27,936 bases of DNA from the NCBI GenBank assembly GCA_022695795.1, contig MU404256.1, positions 1 to 27,936 on the forward strand, written 5' to 3'. This DNA is from Biscogniauxia marginata. Its lineage: Eukaryota; Ascomycota; Sordariomycetes; Xylariales; Xylariaceae. This document shows, piece by piece, positions 19,472-27,936 of this stretch. Under the pieces are notes generated by a model that was not told the DNA's origin, made no database searches, and saw only the letters and a list, made by a program, of their open reading frames with translations. Position numbers and translations under genes: made by a program. Within the stretch, counting starts at the first letter, position 1; every line of letters begins with the position of its first letter.

Positions 19472-21653
19472 ATGGCCCAGGTAGGGCCGACGGCGAACCA
19501 TAATAGCACTATCGGATCTGAGTCCGTCGAGAACGAGGACCCGCCGAAGAAGAGGATCCGCAAATCCCGGAGCCGTGGTTTGAGGACCAAGACTGGCTGG
19601 TAAGAGGCTCTGGTCTGCAGATTACTTCCCCAGAAATAGCGGACATACGAGCTAACGTGATCTTGCTCCGAAAAGTTTGACCTGTCGTAAGCGCCATAAG
19701 AAATGCGATGAGAGATGTATGCCGTGACGTATCGTACTGCTAATTCGCCCAAGGTTAGCTAATTGGCACTTCTAGCACCTATTTGTGGACCATGTTCGAT
19801 CTCGAGCCGGGACTGCGTCTACGCGGATGGATCTAAGCCCAGCTCCATCCCTCACACCAAGTCTCCTCCTCAGGCACCTAGCTTTACAGCCAACAAAGAC
19901 TCCAACCCGTCTTCTAGAGCCCCCCGTCAAATTAATATCCAAGCCACACCAAGTCAACATGGTCTTATACCTCTACCTGAAGAGACCTCCTCACAGTCCA
20001 GTCCTGCGTTCACCATAGCAGAGTCATATCAATATGGCTATTCACCAGAGACGGTCGCCTCTGAACTACTAACAGCCGATTTAGCGTCAACCCGATGGCT
20101 CGACCTTCTCGCTACAGATGCAGCACAGGCTGACGGCAGGTTCTCTCTGGCGTCCAGCCCTATCCTGGAAAGGAGTTTGCCTAATCAGAGCTACGGAGGA
20201 GGACTTGCAAGAACCGATGAGACCCAAGACCCCCGTGTCGTAGCAGCCACCAGCACAGCTGCAAACGAGAGAAATACATGGCAGTCGGATCAGGATATCA
20301 TCCTCCAAAGCCACGAGGCTGTTCTCTTCCGCACATTTGCAGAGAGGGCCGCATTATGGGTAGGGCCGCACAAGAACTATGGAGGAGCATCACGGACTGA
20401 TTATCTCCTGTTTATTGACTAGCTCGACCTCTTTGACCCTTTGAAACACTTCTCTACTTATGCAACTCGGCTTGCCGTATGTTTTTAAAGTCTTCATCAT
20501 ACATTCAGGGGTAGTTAACACTGTACAGTTACGGAACTTGGGCTTGATGAAAGCTATCTTGGCCCTCGCCGCTCGACATAATGCTATGATACGGGCAAGC
20601 TTGGGGCAAGCGGGCGCAGACCCCAGTGAAGCCATACAGTACTACTATGAAACACTTCATTACGTTCAGACAGCTCTGAAGTATCACAGCTATGCCCATT
20701 CGGAGGAGTTATTGGGAACAGCTCTGGTCATCTCAACTTATGAGATGCTAGATGCGTCTGACAGTAATTGGCAAAGGCATCTCAAAGGAGTTTTCTGGAT
20801 TCAGCGGTCCCAAGATGTCAACGGTGCATCTGGGGGACTCAGGCAGTCCGTGTGGTGGGCGTGGCTGCGCCAGGACGTCTGGGCTGCATTCCGAGAGAGG
20901 CGCAGATGCTTCAGTTTCTGGCGCCCCGTGAAAGACTACCCGGAGCTGAACCAAGACGAACTAGCGGATCGATCTATCTACCTATTGTCCCAGGCAGTCA
21001 ACTACTGTGCCCACACCGACGCTTCGATACCCGACCCTGAGACCGTCGCGCGGCGGGCCGAGGCAGGAGACGTGCTCATGGGGATGCTGGAACGGTGGAA
21101 GACATTCCTGGGCCCCAAGTTTATGCCTCTGCCGTCGGCCGCGGCGAGGCCTAGCATTTTTGAGCCGATATGGATACACCCGCCGCAGTTCGGCGTCGCC
21201 ATCCAGGTCTACAACTTTGCTCGGATCCTGATCACGCTACACCGCCCGGCAGTGGCAGGGTTCGAGGGGTATCTGAAGACACAGGTTAGTCTAAGCCTCA
21301 TGAAACTCCACAATCATACAAAAAATATGTAATTAGCTAACTGCAAAATGTTTTTTTCCCCAGAGGATATTATCGGAAGCTGTGGCTACGATATGTGGTA
21401 TTGCGATGGAGTTGAAAGATGAGGGGTGTCAGATATTATCCGCCCAATGTCTGTTTGGAGGTGAGTCCAGTCCAGGGTGCACTAGAGAGATAGCTAACAA
21501 AAACATTTTTTCCCGACAGCCGGTCTCTGTGCCCAGGACAACATCAAAAGAGAAACTATAATCTCGCTCATCGATTCTTGCGAGGCGAGGACAGGCTGGC
21601 CTATGGTGACCCTGAGAAGCGAATTAAGAGCTGAGTGGGCAAAGCCTGTTTAA
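19472..21653 (+). CDS. Zn2Cys6 fungal transcription factor, 7 exons
   Basis: This is a nuclear DNA-binding regulator of 597 aa. Exons: 19472-19599, 19676-19716, 19776-20359, 20423-20476, 20529-21284, 21364-21460 and 21520-21653. Introns are 76, 59, 63, 52, 79 and 59 nt. A basic stretch (KKRIRKSRSRGLRTKTG) leads into a zinc cluster that only appears after splicing: CLTCRKRHKKC then DERSPI then CGPCSISSRDC, giving the canonical spacing C-X2-C-X6-C-X6-C-X2-C-X6-C. Two introns interrupt the cluster. The C-terminal half has the middle-homology pattern of the Fungal_trans_2 (PF11951) type, with LDLFDPLKHFSTYATRLALRN, LALAARHN and a conserved tail SAQCLFGAGL. The C-terminus ends in WAKPV. Intron 3 is in frame but ends in a TAG that doubles as a stop if retained. 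Its targets cannot be read from sequence; the convergent aldolase-like gene is a candidate by proximity only. Confidence 0.92.
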
Positions 21654-23979
21654 AATTCTATGAATGTGCTATCTGGATATCGATGCTATATCTAGCTTGT
21701 ATTCGTACTGGTATGCTTGATTGTTATTAGCAGGATGTATTTATGCACAAAGGCGCAGGGGTGGTACACAAGGTTGTTATTACCTACATCAATAGTCCGT
21801 ACATGCACCTTAGGTAGGTAGTTACATATACATGTAGTTGCTTCAACCATTACATACATATGAATAAGCAGAGAAGGGACCGGGGTCGACGTGTAAATGG
21901 GAATGAGTTTATTGCCTATGTACGCGAAACATAATGACTTTCCAATTGTGTCCCGATGCTGAAATCTTTTAAGTTCTACCATCGTTATTAGATTTTGTGG
22001 CATGTTACTTCTATCCCCCTTTGTAAGTGATTTTGTCGAATACTCCGTGTAGCTAGATATATTAGCCCCTTTTAAGTTTGGGGTTCTTCACAGACTTTTA
22101 TTCACTCAGGTCAGCTGATATAATAAGCTAAGATGCTATGTCTGCTGATACTGGATATATCATCCATTAGATTGGGTTAAAACTATATTTGGTAGAACAT
22201 AGGACTTAAGCCTGATAGAGTATAGTCATATACATACAAAACTGTAACTATTATTTACATACCAGCGATACCCACACTGATAATGAAACCGCTGACACAG
22301 TTTCAAATGGGAGCACTGCTTTCCTCAGAAGCTTGTATATTTGTGCCGTCATACTCATCATTAGCTAATATATTATGTCTTCAACCCTTTTCTCACAATT
22401 ATTCATGGTAGCCCAACCTGCAATTTCTTGCTACAGAGAAGCTAATTTTTCATTTCTAGGGTGATGAATGCTAATAATCACGACAGCCCACTCGTGTGTG
22501 TATGCACATCACACGCATCTCAAAGCATGCGCAATCACTTGCATGATCAAAAGTACTGAGTACCCTCCACCAGATCTTCTTTTTCTGAGACGATACCAGA
22601 GTAACTTCGGTTGGCTAAAATTCTAATGGGCAAGAAAATAAGTATACACCAAGAGAGGTTACATGCTAACATTTTTCTCCGTCAGATGATAAATGCAAGT
22701 AGATTTATGGAAAGGCTCCGGATAGCTTGCTGCTCATAATGGCCCGAATTCATGATCCCTCTGTAATAATGTAGCCAAACTTCATCCCATACCACTCGTG
22801 GGAAAATCATTAATCTATATGAATTGAAGTCAGAGGATCATATATCCGCTATTACACAAACCATATTATTATTCTTTAACTTGAAATCAGGCAAGAAAAT
22901 TCAAAGCTTATCCCCACTGTAGTTCTTTATGTTTTCTCCCCTTTCCCCTTATCGTGACATTGCACCACTACCATCTTCCTATCTTAGGTATAATTAGATA
23001 GCTTAGCGCCCATGGTAGATAATATGGCTTAATGTTAATTTTGCGAGATCCAAGCAAACTTCATTATGTAATTCCATACCTAGGTAGTTAGTAAAGATTC
23101 ACTCATCGATATTTCAAGACACACGGTATTATCACAACGAGATTCTAGTCAGAGTTACATTTCGGTTCACACGCTCAAATACTCTTGTACTTGTTTAGCA
23201 GCATCCTTGGCACGACTGCAAGTGGAAGTGATACATCCCGGGGGCGTAAATACAAATACTACTCCGAACCTTGTGTAGTCTCCCCCCACACTATTACGTG
23301 CTTGTCTCAAGTAGGTGAAGGACTTATTACTCTTCTGGGACACGCACCATAATTCCATTGGTCGGCACAGATGGAAAATCCCCTCTCCTGGATGGAGATG
23401 AATGGACTTCCCCAAGCCTCCTAGCCTCGTCAAACCAGGGGTTCGTTCCTCTTTGCTCCACAAAGTCAGGGATTAGTACTCACTGCATGATGGGACAGCG
23501 TGGTAAACTGACAGGTCGTCTACAGTAACATGCGAAGTATCTTTCGGCCTAAATGTATTCCATGCCTATCGAGCAAGTACTCTTTTTGATAAATAGTTGG
23601 GTGCAAACGAAGCATTAGCGTTTCACGAACATTGTTGAGTCAAAACTGTCCTGAGCGATTAGTGGAGATATACCTATTACCGAAAACGAAAATATATGTA
23701 TAATGCTAACTCAGATTGCAGTAAGGCGGTGGGAAGTCCAGCTAATATACATGGTGGCTGCTGGTTACTCCTGTAGTATTGTACCTAGCGAGCAGCCTAT
23801 TCCCTTCTCATCTTATCGTCTATACTCATGTCACCAAGAAATTCATAGTTAAACAATAAATGTCACAGGGGATTCTGAATATGTGACTTCAATTGGACAA
23901 TGCTGTCTTCGGAAATAAAATGTACACAATAATAAGTCTGCTTCTAGGTAAGCCCCCTTTCCCTTACCTCCCTTTTCTT
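21654..23979. other. AT-rich gene-poor spacer
   Basis: These 2.3 kb between the converging 3' ends of the regulator and the aldolase-like gene are AT-rich with scattered stops. They include one ORF with protein-like composition at 23167-23358 on the minus strand (described separately) and an ACCTAGGT palindrome at 23078-23085. I see no transposon ends or tRNA. It may contain decayed repeats. Confidence 0.55.
23167..23358 (-). CDS. Possible small hypothetical protein or gene relic
   Basis: From an ATG at 23358 the frame codes for 63 aa beginning MELWCVSQKSNKSF and ending AKQVQEYLSV. The frame is open a further 35 codons upstream without another ATG. The composition is balanced and includes three cysteines and VVFVFTPPGC, so it looks less random than neighbouring ORFs. 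No signal peptide, domain or clear splice partner is visible. It could be the last exon of a decayed gene, or chance. Confidence 0.2.
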   Translation of the reverse strand: MELWCVSQKSNKSFTYLRQARNSVGGDYTRFGVVFVFTPPGCITSTCSRAKDAAKQVQEYLSV

Positions 23980-25070
23980 TCAAGCCTTCCCCGTAGACCC
24001 ACACACATCCATCTGCCATTCGACCAGCTTCTGTATCTCCATCACGCCCTCCTCCATGAGCGTCGTCAGCGACGCCGTCGGGGCCTTCGCCCTCAGGTGC
24101 GCGAGGTAGTCGTCGAGCACGAGCTTGTTGACGTTGACCTTGGACACGCCGCCGGCGATGCACCTCCGCGTGACGTCCCCGGGGAAGCCGTTCGTGCCGT
24201 GCAGCACGACGCGGACGCGGCCGCCGGCCCTGCGCCGCACGGCCCCGAGGCGGTCGTACTCGAGCGCGGGCCCGCGGGCCCCGTACTCGCCGTGCACGTT
24301 GCCGAAGGCCGGGGCGAGGAAGTCGATGCCCGTGGCGACGAAGTCGTCGACCTGGTCGTCGGTCGTCAGGGCGCCCTCGAGGTCCGCCGTGTCGGCGATG
24401 CCGTCCTCGCCGCCCTCGATGCGCCCCGGCTCGGCCTCGGTCGTGACGCGCCGCTCGTTGCAGTACGCGACCAGCGCCTTGGTGCGCGCCAGGTTGTCCG
24501 CCATCTCGTGGTGCGACATGTCGATCATGATGGAGTCGAAGGGTAGCTCGTCGGCCGCGCGCCGGATCAGCGCCTCGTCCTGCGCGTGGTCGAGGTGGAT
24601 GGAGATGGGCACGCTGGCCCGCCGCGCTGCGTCCGCCGCGGCCCGGACTAGGACTGTGACAATGGGAGTCAGGAATTGTCTTTTTTTAGTAGGAATAAGG
24701 GGGCATGTATCAGGAGCAGGTGCCTCCTTTAGGAAAACTAATGGCTTTTGAGATACACCAAGAGGGTAAGAAACAACTTCAGGATTTACTCACGCCCGTC
24801 GCTGAAGGTTATCGCCCACGGGAAGACCTGCAGGATCAGCGGCGACCGCTTGGCTTCTGCGGCGCGCACGAATGCGAGGATGCACTCGATGTTGTACCTA
24901 TTGCGTTCTTCAGTGTGCGATTGGGAGATAGAGAGATAGGGTGAGGGGTGGGTGAGATCGGCAGGAAATAGGGGGGATGTTGCTCACGCAATAGGCGCTA
25001 CCACTCCATAGCCGCCCTTTTCCGCCGCAGTGAGAATCTGGTAGGTCTTGTTGTCCTCCTTCCACTCCAT
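23980..25070 (-). CDS. Class II ketose-bisphosphate aldolase-like enzyme (GatY/KbaY/FbaA family), 3 exons
   Basis: This family cleaves or forms ketose-1,6-bisphosphates through a zinc-bound enediolate. Exons on the minus strand: 25070-24988, 24897-24794 and 24653-23980, giving 286 aa, the size of bacterial tagatose/fructose-bisphosphate aldolases. Introns of 90 and 140 nt have GTGAGC and GTGAGT donors; the second has a CTGAC branch. Visible family residues: catalytic Asp84 and zinc ligand His85 in IHLDHAQD; SIMIDMSH (103-110); TEAEPGRIEGGEDG (134-147); zinc ligands His183 (NVHGEYG) and His214 (LHGTNG); and GVSKVNVN (231-238). The C-terminus CGSTGKA resembles that of GatY. Two phosphate-binding loops differ from the usual pattern: HGTNG in place of HG(G/A)SG, and NVNKL in place of N(V/I)ATE, so the substrate may not be fructose bisphosphate. 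It differs from the main glycolytic fungal aldolase. It is very GC-rich compared with its AT-rich flanks and lies convergent to the Zn2Cys6 regulator. Confidence 0.88.
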
Positions 25071-25541
25071 CCTAGAAGTCCAGTGGCGAATAGCTGAAGT
25101 AAAGCACTATAGACCAACTCTATTAGTTCTTGACTACAGCTATCTTCAACAATAATCAGGTGTTTGAGAACGACTGCCGTAATAGCGCGGTGGCACTTTA
25201 GACAACCCTATAATTGAACGTGATGATATTAGCTAAAAAGCTTGCTTGTACGCGGCTGTACGCGTAATTTGAGAAAATATAATAATAATAATAAATCGAA
25301 GCCCTGCAATCAGTAACGCTCGCAATACCGAATAATCGGCAATCGCTATCTAAGTAGCATCGTGGGGGTTCATTGAGATGATATAGAAATAAGGTATAGC
25401 TCTGCGACCCCCGCACGCTTTTCTCCAACGACCGCGTCTCGAGGCCCCCAAGACGGTAGTAGTAGGCGCGGAGACTGGTGAGGGACCTAAGTAGCTGGGG
25501 TTATAAATGGTGGAAGGGGAAGTCCCAAAGCTCCTATTTGA
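25071..25541. other. Spacer upstream of the aldolase-like gene
   Basis: This stretch holds the 5' region of the minus-strand aldolase-like gene. A short AAT repeat lies at about 25278-25294. I see no gene or defined promoter element. Confidence 0.55.
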
Positions 25542-25868
25542 ATTGTTATTGTCGCGAGAACAACAAATACGGGGGACGACGGTCCAATAGCGCGGGTTGA
25601 GGACTACACCATATTGCAAGGCGGGCCCCGATTTCTAGGACCCTTACCACCAGACCACGTGTACATCCAACTAGACAGCGGAGATGTCGAGAACATATTC
25701 TTTGGGGGTCTTACTGCTGCGATCCTAGCAATCATCGGAGCACTCATTTCTGGAGGCTACTGTAGTTCCTTTGGGAAGTACCTAGAGCAGGGTGCCTGTC
25801 TCCTCCTGGGCTCTGCTGTTGGTCTGACCATAGGTTGTGCGATGCTCGCCATCATTGTCATTATTTAG
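25542..25868 (+). pseudogene. ORF for a small two-helix membrane protein lacking a start codon; exon or relic
   Basis: The frame is open from just after a stop at 25539 to the TAG... region ending at 25868, but has no ATG except one seven residues before the stop codon. The readable part includes GPLPPDHVYIQLDSGDVENI, then two hydrophobic segments (FFGGLTAAILAIIGALISGG and CLLLGSAVGLTIGCAMLAII) separated by CSSFGKYLEQGA. This composition is what a real hairpin membrane protein would have. It may be the terminal exon of a gene whose first exon I could not identify (an ATG at 25507 opens a different frame), or a decayed copy. Confidence 0.3.
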
Positions 25869-27240
25869 ATATGTGTATGCGTCATCAGAAAGGTACGGCA
25901 GCCACCAACTTGGCGTAATGAGGACTATAGTATCTAGGCAGTCCTAGAAATTTCCTTACAGGCTAATGGTGAATTAATATAATCTACTAGGTTCGATAAC
26001 CAAGGATTGGGCTGGTCGCCAGATGTACGCTTTCAGCACCTTCGCATTACCGTAGCATTAAATACTAGACGTCTAGAGTAACCAAACAGCTCAGCTATGT
26101 CGATAAACCTTCCAGGCTAGTATCCATTATTAGTTAGGGAGATGGGATACTAATAGGGACGAGGGGCATGCGTATTAAACCGTATAGCGGGCCTAAGGAC
26201 CTAATAGCCAGCTGTTACGGCCTAACGAAGGGCACCAAGATTGTATTGTGGTATGCAAGCACGTACACAGAGGCTAGGCTCTGGGCTCTGGGAAACGGGT
26301 ATATTTTTTTTAGAGACCGTGGTTCTCTGACACTTCGCAATCTAAAGTGTATTTGCACGAGTATATTTGCACAGGTGTATAAACGAGGATAGGTGGCGTG
26401 TGGGTGCTCAATTGATATGTATCCTGTACTGTCAGGGTGTCAATACGATGCATGACACTGAGAAATCCAGTGTGGGATAGAAGGCAAGAACATGTAACCT
26501 GGTAGAACAAATAGGTATTTTGTATGTCAAGGGCATGACTCCCTGGGTACCTGTAGTTCTGGTTCCTCGCGTAACAACTAAGTTGTTACCTACCTAATCC
26601 TGACTGTATCGTGACAAGCACCTAGGATGCTCCTATCGGCGCATTGCAAATTGAACGTCGTTATTCCACTTTTGAAGTTCCAGAACGTGAAACCTGAAAA
26701 GAGACCCGGGAAATGGATTAGAGCAGGAGTGTATTTTTGCACAGCTTGAAAAAGGATTCTAGAATGGAGAAGGGCGTTGGGAGTACTTTGTACTTGGGTA
26801 AGTTCTGAACATGGCGAAGTTATTATGCCTCTAGGATTTATAGAGTAGAAGCGAATAATCACCAGGTCATTTACTACACTTCGCAAAAGAAAGATAACAA
26901 TAGGTCCATAGTACTCACAGTATTTACCACTAAGGCTAAAAACAAACGTCGAGACATGATCAAACTAGCATTTGAGGGTATTTTCGTAGGTATTCTTCTT
27001 CACATCACTGGCTTCGCCAATGTATGCAATGAAAAAAAGGGGAAAAAAAGAAAAGAAAAAAGTGTATTCAGCAGAGCTGTAAAGGTTCCAAAAATTAAAT
27101 ATGAAGCTCGTTTAGAGTCAAGTGTAGCAGTGCTAGTATTAGCGAGACCACAAGTTGAAGGGGGGAAGAGACTCACCTGCCCTCACCTCGGGGCACCCAG
27201 AAACTGCTTGCGTCAAAGGAACCAATCTCCCAAGTAGGCA
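25869..27240. other. AT-rich spacer with only weak ORFs
   Basis: No gene is supported. An ATG ORF at 26168-26392 (plus, 74 aa) has fairly balanced composition but no recognisable domain. The ORFs at 26590-26886 (minus) and 26956-27237 (plus) are less convincing. A perfect 12-bp palindrome, CTAGACGTCTAG, is at 26065-26076. A GGTTCGATAACC string near 25990 resembles a tRNA B box, but no cloverleaf surrounds it. Confidence 0.5.
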
Positions 27241-27292
27241 GCCTCGCGTAACCTGACCTTTATTGCTTTCTCGGCTCAACACCTATCGCGGT

Positions 27293-27328
27293 TTGGTGAT
27301 CCAGTGCCTAGGGCACTGGAGTCACCAA
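27293..27328. repeat. Inverted repeat / hairpin 1 of the right-end structured block
   Basis: CCAGTGCC and GGCACTGG form an 8-bp stem around a TAG loop (27301-27319). Outside it, TTGGTGA pairs with TCACCAA. The whole fold is strong on either strand. Confidence 0.85.
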
Positions 27329-27374
27329 GGGCTTTGCTAGTCTACCCTCCTGGAAGCCGATGCTGTGCATTCAC

Positions 27375-27417
27375 GCTAACCAGGGTACCGCAGCAACGGG
27401 TTTGGTCAGTGGTTAGC
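27375..27417. repeat. Inverted repeat / hairpin 2
   Basis: GCTAACCA (27375-27382) is the exact reverse complement of TGGTTAGC (27410-27417), enclosing a 27-nt loop. Confidence 0.8.
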
Positions 27418-27429
27418 CTCCTCCGCCGG

Positions 27430-27463
27430 CCTCGGGGGATCCCCACACCCTAGCACTCCGAGG
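27430..27463. repeat. Inverted repeat / hairpin 3, nested palindrome
   Basis: CCTCGG (27430-27435) pairs with CCGAGG (27458-27463). The interval contains the self-complementary GGGGATCCCC (27435-27444). Confidence 0.65.
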
Positions 27464-27474
27464 GACGTCGCATT

Positions 27475-27492
27475 CCGTGGCCTACCCCACGG
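27475..27492. repeat. Inverted repeat / hairpin 4
   Basis: CCGTGG (27475-27480) pairs with CCACGG (27487-27492) around a six-base loop. Confidence 0.75.
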
Positions 27493-27560
27493 ACACGCGA
27501 GCACAGCGGCCGAAACCAACCGTTTGGACCAGAGTTTAGACATCTGGCACCGTCCCAGCC

Positions 27561-27575
27561 GTGCCTGCTAGGCAC
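27561..27575. repeat. Inverted repeat / hairpin 5
   Basis: GTGCCT and AGGCAC form a perfect 6-bp stem around a GCT loop. Confidence 0.8.
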
Positions 27576-27592
27576 ACAGGTTTGCATTGATT

Positions 27593-27698
27593 CTCTCACC
27601 TTAGAACTCGTCTCTCCCTCACGAGGTCCAGGGACCGACGACTGGCCTTCGGTTGTCGACTTTGGCGGCCAGTCGGTCGTGGTTTGGGTGGGTGAGAG
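27593..27698. repeat. Branched inverted-repeat structure
   Basis: CTCTCACC (27593-27600) is the exact reverse complement of GGTGAGAG (27691-27698). Inside this outer helix lie two further hairpins: CTCGT/ACGAG (27607-27611 with 27621-27625) and GACTGGCC/GGCCAGTC (27640-27647 with 27667-27674). Together these would form a three-way junction. Confidence 0.7.
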
Positions 27699-27730
27699 GG
27701 GTGCTTGTTGAATTTCCCGGGGTGAGGGTA

Positions 27731-27811
27731 CTCTTCCTCATGAGGAGAGGCCCAGACCTATTGGCGGCACGTAGGAAATCCAAGACCGCCAATCAGGTCT
27801 GGAAGGAAGAG
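27731..27811. repeat. Long inverted repeat near the window end
   Basis: CCAGACCTATTGGCGG (27752-27767) pairs with CCGCCAATCAGGTCTGG (27786-27802) with a single bulged base, forming the longest stem in the block with an 18-nt loop. Outside it, CTCTTCCT (27731-27738) pairs with AGGAAGAG (27804-27811), extending the structure. Confidence 0.85.
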
Positions 27812-27828
27812 GAGTTGTGTCGCTCGGT

Positions 27829-27936
27829 AAAAAAAAAAAGGGGGGGGGGGGGGGGGGGGGAAAGGCGCCCCGCCAAAAAAGGAGGGGGGGTAAAAAAGAA
27901 AAAAACCCTGGTGCGGTTGTGGTTGGGGGGCAAAAA
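27829..27936. other. Homopolymer and low-complexity end, probably unreliable sequence
   Basis: Eleven A residues are followed by about 21 G residues, then A-rich and G-rich low-complexity sequence to the last base. This looks like a contig end with poor base calls or a repeat that broke the assembly, not functional sequence. Confidence 0.7.

Noticed and set aside
25980..26020. GGTTCGATAACC resembling a tRNA B box
   Set aside because: No acceptor, anticodon or D-arm pairing can be built around it on either strand.
27250..27815. Ribosomal RNA or tRNA array at the right end
   Set aside because: None of the conserved rRNA core sequences I know and no tRNA T-arm are visible; the hairpins do not match a cloverleaf.
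27700..27936. Telomere at the window end
   Set aside because: There are no TTAGGG or CCCTAA repeats; the tail is homopolymer and low complexity.
1..27936. CRISPR array, insertion sequence or prokaryotic operon structure
   Set aside because: No regularly spaced direct repeats or transposase are present, and spliceosomal introns show that the DNA is eukaryotic.

Overview
This is a window from a filamentous ascomycete nuclear genome, most likely a Sordariomycete. I infer this from short introns (about 50-140 nt) with GTACGT/GTGAGT-type donors and CTAAC/CTGAC branch points, from a fungal Zn2Cys6 regulator, and from housekeeping proteins of clear filamentous-fungal type. No species can be named from the sequence alone. 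The window holds seven well-supported protein genes and one tRNA. Five of the seven genes are spliced, and I rebuilt their exons by reading splice sites and protein continuity.

Left part (0.7-17.1 kb) is a core, gene-dense region. In order: folylpolyglutamate synthase (minus, one exon, possible dual mitochondrial/cytosolic starts); MIC60/mitofilin of the MICOS complex (minus, 3 exons); a Rab5/Ypt5 GTPase (minus, 5 exons, two of them micro-exons of 20 and 27 nt); a Sac1-type phosphoinositide phosphatase (plus, 3 exons), divergent from Rab5 over a 1 kb shared promoter region; a tRNA-Asp(GTC) (minus); and a 1267-residue serine-rich, largely disordered protein with a C-terminal coiled coil and membrane anchor that I cannot assign to a known family (minus). 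Two themes recur: mitochondria (FPGS, MIC60) and endomembrane identity (Rab5, Sac1). This looks like ordinary gene order rather than a pathway cluster.

Right part (17.1-27.9 kb) looks accessory: gene-poor, AT-rich, with long spacers. It contains a 7-exon Zn2Cys6 transcription factor (plus) converging on a 3-exon class II ketose-bisphosphate-aldolase-like enzyme (minus) that is very GC-rich against its surroundings and carries unusual residues in its phosphate-binding loops. Beyond it are only weak, possibly relic ORFs.

The last 0.6 kb before the end (about 27.25-27.82 kb) changes character. It is GC-rich and contains at least eight hairpins, some nested within long-range pairings, and is followed by A and G homopolymers and low-complexity sequence that look like a contig end. 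This hairpin string is the most unexplained structure in the window. It may be the structured end of a repeat or retroelement, or a structured RNA; I could not identify it.
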